This document shows, one piece after another, positions 23,573 to 29,249 of a stretch of 29,249 nt of DNA (positions are counted from its first letter, which is position 1; each line of letters starts with the position of its first letter). Origin of the DNA: PCC-9228 sp964477525 (GTDB taxonomy: Bacteria > Cyanobacteriota > Cyanobacteriia > Cyanobacteriales > PCC-9228); contig CAYZHY010000043.1 of the NCBI GenBank assembly GCA_964477525.1, positions 1 through 29,249 of the forward strand, given 5' to 3'. Both the position numbers and the translations under genes were made by a program. The notes under the pieces were generated by a model. That model was not told where the DNA came from and searched no databases. It saw only the letters and a list, made by a program, of their open reading frames with translations.

Positions 23573-23645
23573 TAGATGTTTGGGTAAAGGCGCCTCAAAA
23601 AAAAACCTCCCCTTTTTTATGACGATTTCCAATCGCCCTATGTAT
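23573..23645 (-). ncRNA. Candidate small RNA / structured repeat, copy B
   Basis: Downstream of a good promoter the minus strand reads GGAGAAATACATAGGG. Hairpin 1 is GGCGATT/AATCGTC around GGA (RC of 23621-23637), followed by AAAAAAGGGG. Hairpin 2 has GGGGAGG facing CCTTTACCC, and the conserved CAAACATCTA (RC of 23573-23582) comes last. It aligns with copy A over about 100 bp, including the region before hairpin 1. It is convergent with the glycosyltransferase-like gene. Confidence 0.5.
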
Positions 23646-23651
23646 TTCTCC

Positions 23652-23680
23652 ATTATAACATCCATTTTAAAAATGGTCAA
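23652..23680 (-). promoter_or_regulatory. Sigma-70-type promoter of repeat copy B
   Basis: On the minus strand, TTGACC (23675-23680), exactly 17 bp, TATAAT (23652-23657). It is one of the best-matching promoters in the window and points into the hairpin repeat, not toward a gene. Confidence 0.65.
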
Positions 23681-23726
23681 TACCAGCACACGTGGGAAAG
23701 TCTATTCTGCAATCATAATCTTAATC

Positions 23727-24599
23727 TTAATAATGGAACGGCGCGATCGCGAGGGGCAAAAAAGATACAGCCACCCACAGCCAGCATTGACAGCGGGAAA
23801 CTTCCGGTGGCGATTCCGTGGGGTCTAGCAGCGCATCAATTCTTTCTTCCAGGCGATTGCGATTGGCACAGCTAAAGGCAGTACCGAGATTTTCCGTATT
23901 TTCCGTATTGGAAAGGGAATGTTGCACCACTTGCAACAAAGATTCTGCCAAAGTCAAAGGGTCTACCTGTTGGCTAGCCCAGGCATCGGCGCGAATTTCT
24001 CGCAACAACAGCAATTCTTGCCATAGAACTGAGCTACGCGGCAACCACCAACAACACCGGCGAATCCAACCCAACCAAAAGAACCAAAATGGGTCTTGAT
24101 AGTATTCATGACCGCGTTCGTGTGCCAAAACCGCGTGCAAGCGATCGCGATCGAGCAATGCCAGCATACCACGGCTAACCACCAGCGATCGCTGCCAGCA
24201 TCCTACCACAGCACTGTAGGCAATGGGCGTATCTAACACGCGAAACGAAATGCCGTCATAAACTTGCTGGGGATAAGTTTTGACCTTGCGCTGCAAATTC
24301 CAACTTTGCCAAGCCAGGGAAACCAAGTGGATACCAGCAAAAACGAGAAATCCCCAAGCCAGGATATAACTCACCCAACCAGCTTTTCCCCAAACCATTT
24401 GTCCCACCGGCCCCATCCAAACAATGGATAAAGCCGTCATAAATAGCAAAAGCGGCGGCAATAAAAAAGCTACCAAAGCACGCAAATAGCGCTGGGGATA
24501 AGTTTTGCTGGAACGGTTGTCAGCGAGAATCGGCGAATTGTAGCCGTATCGCAATGCCAAGGCTATAAATAAAACAATGGCGATCGCGCTTACGTGCAT
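23727..24599 (-). CDS. M56 (BlaR1-like) membrane metallopeptidase without sensor domain
   Basis: The 290-residue protein has about three N-terminal membrane helices (near 3-20, 40-64 and 74-96) and one at the C-terminus. A peptidase domain lies between them, with an intact zinc site: HERGH at 160-164 and the third ligand Glu201 in LLREIRADAW. In BlaR1/MecR1 such a domain is activated by an outer penicillin-binding sensor and leads to cleavage of BlaI. Here there is no sensor domain (BlaR1 is about twice as long), so the signal is unknown. The gene overlaps the blaI-like gene by 10 bp (ATGCACGTAA), so the two are translationally coupled and surely work together. Confidence 0.88.
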   Translation of the reverse strand: MHVSAIAIVLFIALALRYGYNSPILADNRSSKTYPQRYLRALVAFLLPPLLLFMTALSIVWMGPVGQMVWGKAGWVSYILAWGFLVFAGIHLVSLAWQSWNLQRKVKTYPQQVYDGISFRVLDTPIAYSAVVGCWQRSLVVSRGMLALLDRDRLHAVLAHERGHEYYQDPFWFFWLGWIRRCCWWLPRSSVLWQELLLLREIRADAWASQQVDPLTLAESLLQVVQHSLSNTENTENLGTAFSCANRNRLEERIDALLDPTESPPEVSRCQCWLWVAVSFLPLAIAPFHY

Positions 24600-25018
24600 T
24601 CGTTGTCCTCCCTCGCTTGTCTTTGTGCTTGCAAACGTTGGGCGATCGCTTGGATTTGTTCCAAACTTGCTTGGTCCAAGCTATCGGCAAAAGCTGCCAC
24701 CACATCCGGATTGCCCACAGCTAGAAACTCTTGTAACTGGTAATGTGCTTTCAGCACGTGCGCCTGGTGACGGGAAACAGTAGGACTCCAGCGAAAAGCA
24801 CGATTGGAATTATCGCAAACCAGCCAGCCTTTTTTCGTGAGGCGGCGCAAAACCGTCATCACCGAAGCATAAGCCAGTTCCCGGTCTGGATCTTTGAGAA
24901 TGCGATCGTGGATTTGTTTGGCCGTAGCACCACCCAAATCCCAAATAATCTGCATTATCTCCGTTTCCAACGTTCCCAGGGAAAGTTGTTTGGGAGAATT
25001 TTCTGGTAAAGGAACCAT
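24590..25018 (-). CDS. BlaI/MecI/CopY-family transcriptional repressor
   Basis: The 142-residue protein has the family winged-helix domain at about 10-85: LGTLETEIMQIIWDLGGATAKQIHDR, then ASVMTVLRRLTKKGWL as the recognition helix and wing. The C-terminal helices serve dimerisation. The family represses its own operon and targets until inactivated by the partner peptidase. Here the M56 peptidase gene follows with a 10-bp overlap. I looked for the usual palindromic operator (TACA/TGTA type) upstream and found no convincing copy. Targets besides its own operon are unknown; no beta-lactamase gene is present. Confidence 0.9.
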   Translation of the reverse strand: MVPLPENSPKQLSLGTLETEIMQIIWDLGGATAKQIHDRILKDPDRELAYASVMTVLRRLTKKGWLVCDNSNRAFRWSPTVSRHQAHVLKAHYQLQEFLAVGNPDVVAAFADSLDQASLEQIQAIAQRLQAQRQAREDNECT

Positions 25019-25137
25019 GATGCCAAAATCGTTGACGATCGAAGAAAAATCAAAGGCAAAACTTCCATTGAATTACCTTGTATCTCCAGCATACCAACCA
25101 GAGGTACCACCCTGCATATCAAAAAAAATTTTGGCAG

Positions 25138-26262
25138 CTACCCAGTTGCCACCGCGCCACCTTGGCAAAACTCAGCCGCAATCTGCAAAATTCGCTGGGA
25201 AGCCAACCCATCGCCAAAAGGATTGGTAGCATTCGCCATCGCCGCATACGCCTGGCTGTCTTGCAGCAAAGACTGCGCCCCTGCTACAATATTATTGCTA
25301 TTCGTTCCTACTATTTTCGCCGTTCCTGCCGCGATCGCTTCCGAACGTTCCGTCGTCTCCCGCAATACCAAAACCGGTTTTCCCAAACTCGGCGCCTCTT
25401 CCTGCAAACCACCAGAATCCGTCAACACCAAATAGCAGCCTTGAATGGCCCCCACCAAAGCTTCATAATCCAAAGGTTCCGTTAAAAAAATGCGGGGATG
25501 GTCTTGCAAAGCCTCCTGCAGCGGTTCTCGAACCATCCGATTGCGATGCAGTGGCAACAACAGCGCCGTATCCGGGAAGCTATCAACAATTTTTCGCAAT
25601 CCCGTAGCCATCCCTTGCAGCGTTTCCCCCCAACTTTCTCGACGGTGAACCGTTACCAACAAAACGCGATAATTTTCCCAATCCAACCCCGGTACCTCGC
25701 AACTGGGATTTCGATCCGCCACCGACAGCAACGCATCAATCACCGTATTGCCAGTTTGGTAAACCCTGCCAACCACCGCCGACTTTTGTAAATTTTCCAC
25801 AGCCAGCGCCGTAGGTGCAAAATGGAGTTGTGCAATTTGGGAAATCAAACGGCGATTGGCTTCTTCCGGATAGGGATGAAATAAATTATTGGTACGCAAT
25901 CCCGCTTCCACGTGACCGACAGGAATTTTTTGGTAAAAAGCCGCCAAAGCCGCAGCAAAAGCTGTCGTCGTATCCCCTTGAACCAAAACCAATTGCGGTT
26001 GAATTTTCGCAAACAGCGATTCCAACCCCGTCAAACTGCGGCAGGTGATATCTGCTAACGTCTGGGATGCCTGCATGATTTCCAAATCGTAGTCGGCACG
26101 CAATTGAAACAGCTGCATTACCTGAGCTACCATTTCCTTATGCTGACCCGTCAAAATAACGTGGGTTTGAAATTGGGGAGAATCCCGAAAAGCAGCAATA
26201 ACCGGCGCAAGTTTAATCGCCTCTGGACGGGTACCGAGAACGATACAAATGGAAAATTTCAT
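25138..26262 (-). CDS. wecB: UDP-N-acetylglucosamine 2-epimerase (non-hydrolysing)
   Basis: WecB interconverts UDP-GlcNAc and UDP-ManNAc for surface polysaccharide synthesis. The 374-residue product is full length. Catalytic residues match the E. coli set: Asp97 (QGDTTTAF), Glu119 (GHVEAGLRT), Glu133 (YPEEANRR) and His206 (TVHRRES). The nucleotide-binding TDSGGLQEEAPSLGKP lies at 281-296, followed by LRETTERSEA. It starts 30 bp after the stop of the methyltransferase gene on the same strand, so an operon with it and dndD is likely. No UDP-ManNAc dehydrogenase (wecC) is adjacent. Confidence 0.95.
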   Translation of the reverse strand: MKFSICIVLGTRPEAIKLAPVIAAFRDSPQFQTHVILTGQHKEMVAQVMQLFQLRADYDLEIMQASQTLADITCRSLTGLESLFAKIQPQLVLVQGDTTTAFAAALAAFYQKIPVGHVEAGLRTNNLFHPYPEEANRRLISQIAQLHFAPTALAVENLQKSAVVGRVYQTGNTVIDALLSVADRNPSCEVPGLDWENYRVLLVTVHRRESWGETLQGMATGLRKIVDSFPDTALLLPLHRNRMVREPLQEALQDHPRIFLTEPLDYEALVGAIQGCYLVLTDSGGLQEEAPSLGKPVLVLRETTERSEAIAAGTAKIVGTNSNNIVAGAQSLLQDSQAYAAMANATNPFGDGLASQRILQIAAEFCQGGAVATG

Positions 26263-26292
26263 AGCAGGTACAAATAGAGATAGAGATTTTTA

Positions 26293-27165
26293 TTATTGTT
26301 TTTGGTAAATTTGTAGAAGAATATCCGATGGTGCCAGAACCACCAAAAACGGATAGGCAACAATAATAGCAACATACAGAAAAGCCGCCGTCAATGGCGA
26401 CGAACGTTTATCCATACGCAATCGCGACCACAACCCCGATATATGCAAAGTTGGCAAACTTTGACTGTGGAACAAGCGAAACTCGTGTTGGGATGCTAGT
26501 TTATGTAAATTGGCAGCGTTGAAATAAAATAAATGCGGACTGGGATAATCTTTTTGCCACAGCCGATGCAATGGCTTTTTTATCCCCAACTTGGCTAGCA
26601 AACTGGCAAGTCGGTAGAAAAATCCGTTGCTGTCGGGAAGGTTGAGAATGAGAAAGCCACCGGGAATGAGGAATTGGTGGCATTGTTTTAAAAGCTGGTG
26701 GCAGTCGGGAAAATGTTCGAAGGCATCGTTAAAGGCAATGGCGTGGAAGGTTTCGTTTTTTTTCAGACAGTCGGGAAAGTAGCCAATACGAATATCCCAT
26801 CCTTGCTGTTTTCCCAGATTGGCAACGTCGGTTTCTGGTTCGATGCCAGTGGCAATCGCGCCTCTAGCGGTGGCAATTTCGAGAAACCAACCGTAGGCGC
26901 AACCAACATCTAAAATTTTTTTGTTTTGAACGGGTGAAAAGCGATTGAGGATATCGAATATGGTTCGGAAGTTGGCCTGTCGTAGGGATTTTAAGGCGTC
27001 GCGACGTTGGTTTTCTTGTAAAAGGTCGCTGTTGCCAGAAGCTAGGTCTTCGCTGGGGGAAAGGGAAGATACCCACAAACCGCAACTCGTACAATGTTGC
27101 AGCCAAGATTCTAGCTGCGATTTCATGGTATGTTGGCAGATAGGACAGGATGGGAGTGGTTCCAT
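26293..27165 (-). CDS. SAM-dependent methyltransferase with N-terminal zinc ribbon and C-terminal membrane helix
   Basis: The 290-residue product has an N-terminal zinc ribbon (Cys7, Cys10, Cys25, Cys28), as in Methyltransf_23-type enzymes often found in sugar and polysaccharide clusters. The class I fold follows: motif I KILDVGCAYGWFLE (83-96), the acidic Glu in TGIEPET ending strand 2, FNDAFEHFPDC, and GGFLILNLPD. The C-terminus has one hydrophobic helix (about 258-284), so the enzyme is probably membrane-tethered. It starts 9 bp after the dndD stop with no clear ribosome site, suggesting translation coupled to dndD. Its substrate is unknown. The sugar-cluster link through wecB is inference; a role with dndD is possible but not indicated by family. 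Confidence 0.85.
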   Translation of the reverse strand: MEPLPSCPICQHTMKSQLESWLQHCTSCGLWVSSLSPSEDLASGNSDLLQENQRRDALKSLRQANFRTIFDILNRFSPVQNKKILDVGCAYGWFLEIATARGAIATGIEPETDVANLGKQQGWDIRIGYFPDCLKKNETFHAIAFNDAFEHFPDCHQLLKQCHQFLIPGGFLILNLPDSNGFFYRLASLLAKLGIKKPLHRLWQKDYPSPHLFYFNAANLHKLASQHEFRLFHSQSLPTLHISGLWSRLRMDKRSSPLTAAFLYVAIIVAYPFLVVLAPSDILLQIYQKQ

Positions 27166-27174
27166 GCTGCGTTT

Positions 27175-29157
27175 CTAGAAGAAATAACCGGATTTGACCG
27201 TTGTTTGGCGCTGTTTGGCATTGTACTCTAGAAGGTATTCTCGCGCGATCGCATTTTGCTGGCGTAGGGTATTGACTTCCGTCTCGGCAATTTCGGTGTC
27301 GGTAGATAGCAGAATGACCTGATGGCTGGCGGCGGGAAAATAGCGTTCCACTAAATTTTGTCGGTGGGAAGAATCCAAACGACCCAGTGGTGTATCGATG
27401 GCGATGGGAAGTTGGTGACCGGAAACCCTCGCCAATCCCCACAAAAAGGATATGGCAAGGAGTTGTTTTTCCCCGGCGGAGAGGCGATGTTTGGGAACGG
27501 GGTTGCTTTGCGTATCGTAGAGAGACAGGCTGTAGGTTTGGGTGTCGATAACGACGCGATGAACGAGGTCGGATTTATGCAGTAGGTAGCGGAAACATTC
27601 GGTGACTTCGGTTTCCAGTTTGTTAAGTTTTTTTAAGGTGAGGCGTTCTTTAAACCGTTGCAGGGTTTGTTTGACTCTGGCGGAAGATTGGATGATGTGG
27701 TTGGCGTTTTCCCGGTCGATATATTCTTCACTGTAGCGTTGTAGCTGTTTTTTGAGTTTGGCGATCGCATCTTCAATTTCTTGGCAGCGACGTTCTGCGT
27801 CTTGGTATTGATGTTCCGCTTGTTTTAGTTTAGCACTGGCTTCGCTGACGGCATCCACCAGTTGTTGGTAGGTTTCTGGGGAAGCGGCGGCGGCTAGCTG
27901 TCGTTCTTTGGCGGTTTTTTGCTGTTCCAAGTCGGCTAACTTTTGCAGGCATTCCTGCGCGCGTTGTTGCAACGATGGTAGTTGGTAATCCAGCAAATTG
28001 CCGATTTGTTCGATGGCTGTGGTATCGGCATGAAGCCAAATTTCTTTGTCGGGGTCGTTTTCGATATCCAAATCTTGGCGATCGCTTTCAAGAAATTTTT
28101 GAACGGCAACTAAGTTGGATTCGGATACATCAAGGGTTTGTAAATAGTCTAACAGACGTTGGTCCCTAGAATGTAAAATATCCCGGGCGATGGTATATTC
28201 TTGCCACTGGTTTTCTTGTTCCCCTTGATGTTTGGCATCTTGTAATAGGGGAGATACCAATTGTAAGGGTAAGGCATCGGCAGCGATTTCCCGCAAGCGA
28301 TCGCGTTGCGTTTGCATTTCAGTTTCAATGCTTTGAATTTCCGCTTCTAGTTGGTTGCGCTGACCGGCAATTTCCCCACCTTCTTTCATTAATTTTTCTT
28401 TGGTTGCTTGATGCTGCGATCGCGCTTTTTCTAAGGCTTTTTGGCAGGTATTGACTTCTTGTTCGGCGGCTTCGTATTCGGATTGTTTGGTTTTGAGATT
28501 TTGTTCTAGGTCTTCTAAATTGGTTTGTTGTTGTTTGTTGGCTAATTCTTTGCGCTTGCGGCTGACAAGAACATCCAAATCCACTGCCAAGCGATCGGCT
28601 AGTTCCAATCCTAACAAAGATTGAATGGCATCAAATACCAAAGGTGGTGGTTCGTCTTGTTCTGCCAATTCCTTGACCTGTTCGCCGTCAAATAAAAATA
28701 AATTGGAAATTCCCAAAGGCAGCAAGGTTTCGATATATTCGTCCCAAGTTTCTGTTAGTCCTTCATCTTTCCAGTCGTCTTCTAAAATTCCCAGTTGGTC
28801 TTTGCCATCTTTGGGATTTTTCCCCCAACTACGAACGATACGATGTTCGATTAAGCGATCGCCAACCACATGTTCAAATGCTAACTCAATGCGCGTTTTT
28901 TCAGTTGGCGGTGTTTGGTTGTGAACGCATTGAGATAGAAAATCGGAATAGCTTAAATTTCCCCTAGTAGAACACTGCGCGCGCGGTCCGTACAATGCCA
29001 GGCGAATGGCATCCATTAGGGTTGTTTTTCCACCCCCATTCATACCGCCAAATAAAACAATAGGCGGTGGCGTTTTATCGTCTTCCGGACGTAAATTTAT
29101 TGTTTGGTAACCGAGATAGGGACCAAAATTGTTCAGAACGAGTTCGGTAAATCGCAC
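27175..29157 (-). CDS. dndD: DNA sulfur modification protein DndD-like SMC-type ATPase
   Basis: DndD is the SMC/Rad50-like ATPase of the Dnd system, which puts phosphorothioate links into DNA together with DndA (or IscS), DndC and DndE. The 660-residue product shows Walker A GGMNGGGKTT (37-46), the segment LFLFDGEQVKELAE (about 172-185), long coiled coils (about 200-310 and 390-500), the signature LSAGEKQLLAIS (559-570) and Walker B LPIAIDTP (583-590) with the following D-loop GRLDS. Length matches DndD. The start is GTG 29157, translating MRFTELVLNNFGPY as in the family. Normally dndE follows dndD; here a methyltransferase follows after 9 bp. Genes upstream are outside the window. Confidence 0.9.
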   Translation of the reverse strand: MRFTELVLNNFGPYLGYQTINLRPEDDKTPPPIVLFGGMNGGGKTTLMDAIRLALYGPRAQCSTRGNLSYSDFLSQCVHNQTPPTEKTRIELAFEHVVGDRLIEHRIVRSWGKNPKDGKDQLGILEDDWKDEGLTETWDEYIETLLPLGISNLFLFDGEQVKELAEQDEPPPLVFDAIQSLLGLELADRLAVDLDVLVSRKRKELANKQQQTNLEDLEQNLKTKQSEYEAAEQEVNTCQKALEKARSQHQATKEKLMKEGGEIAGQRNQLEAEIQSIETEMQTQRDRLREIAADALPLQLVSPLLQDAKHQGEQENQWQEYTIARDILHSRDQRLLDYLQTLDVSESNLVAVQKFLESDRQDLDIENDPDKEIWLHADTTAIEQIGNLLDYQLPSLQQRAQECLQKLADLEQQKTAKERQLAAAASPETYQQLVDAVSEASAKLKQAEHQYQDAERRCQEIEDAIAKLKKQLQRYSEEYIDRENANHIIQSSARVKQTLQRFKERLTLKKLNKLETEVTECFRYLLHKSDLVHRVVIDTQTYSLSLYDTQSNPVPKHRLSAGEKQLLAISFLWGLARVSGHQLPIAIDTPLGRLDSSHRQNLVERYFPAASHQVILLSTDTEIAETEVNTLRQQNAIAREYLLEYNAKQRQTTVKSGYFF

Positions 29158-29188
29158 GGTTGTTTTTTGATAAGAATAAAGGACTTTT

Positions 29189-29237
29189 GGGAGAGGGGAA
29201 GAGGGGGAAGAGAGGGAAGAGGGGGAAGAAAAGAGAA
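29189..29237. repeat. Unbroken 49-nt purine tract with 9-bp tandem repeats, upstream of dndD
   Basis: About four copies of GAGRGGGAA (29193-29200 with one base missing, 29201-29209, 29210-29218, 29219-29227). It lies 30-80 bp before the dndD start, so the dndD-sense strand is a pure pyrimidine tract. Such tracts can slip or form triplexes. Confidence 0.75.
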
Positions 29238-29249
29238 TCGTTGGATTTA

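Noticed and set aside
23492..23689. 65-codon minus-strand ORF through repeat copy B
   Set aside because: The homologous copy A has a stop after four codons in the same alignment frame, so the conserved part is not a shared protein.
24600..25137. BlaI-type operator upstream of the repressor gene
   Set aside because: I searched for a TACA/TGTA-type palindrome and found only short, unconvincing matches.
1..29249. CRISPR array, tRNA or rRNA gene
   Set aside because: No regularly spaced repeats were found, and nothing that I could fold as a tRNA or match to rRNA was noticed by eye.

Overview
The window looks like chromosomal DNA of a cyanobacterium. The HIP1 octamer GCGATCGC recurs throughout, inside and between genes. 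Several genes belong to families that are mainly or characteristically cyanobacterial: a DUF760 protein, a TIGR02450 Trp-rich protein, a short Rbp-type RRM protein, a DUF2079 membrane protein, a type IV pilin-like G/H domain protein and a PEP-CTERM protein. The sequence is a draft scaffold with two 100-N gaps (4391-4490 and 14271-14370).

Layout. 1-319: 3' end of an IS200/IS605-type element (tnpB C-terminus, RNA-like hairpins, right-end hairpin). 383-2608: a secreted protein-arginine deiminase with EF-hand-like loops. 2609-3321: non-coding, holding a clean ISL3-like MITE with an 8-bp target duplication and a long stem-loop. 3322-4206: PEP-CTERM protein. 4304-4638: gap-broken nuclease-like remnant. 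4730-6589: DUF2079 membrane protein. 6730-7236: RRM protein. 7237-8164: weak ORFs only. 8165-10696: large membrane protein related to M48 peptidases but lacking metal ligands. 10812-12446: prfC. 12594-13682: peptidoglycan-binding/C39-like peptidase. 14547-15764: HtrA/Deg protease. 15908-18144: minus-strand run of DUF760, scpB, a lone ABC ATPase and a Trp-rich protein. 18325-19518: dxr with terminator. 19839-20465: AhpD-like protein. 20580-20910: two head-to-head copies of a promoter-plus-hairpin repeat. 20950-22144: pilin-like lipoprotein and cobO. 22391-23506: glycosyltransferase-like protein. 23573-23680: third copy of the repeat. 23727-25018: blaI/M56 pair. 25138-29157: wecB, SAM methyltransferase and dndD on one strand.

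Most genes are housekeeping or envelope functions: isoprenoid synthesis, translation termination, chromosome segregation, cobalamin adenosylation, periplasmic proteolysis and surface glycans. The accessory signals are the tnpB end, the MITE, the dndD gene (DNA phosphorothioation) tightly linked to a methyltransferase and UDP-GlcNAc epimerase, and the deiminase. The best candidate for something undescribed is the repeat at 20580-20910 and 23573-23680. Its three copies share the motif CAAACATCTA, each lies downstream of a TATAAT box in the same relative orientation, and their stems keep pairing while changing sequence. That suggests a small RNA family or an RNA-bearing mobile repeat.
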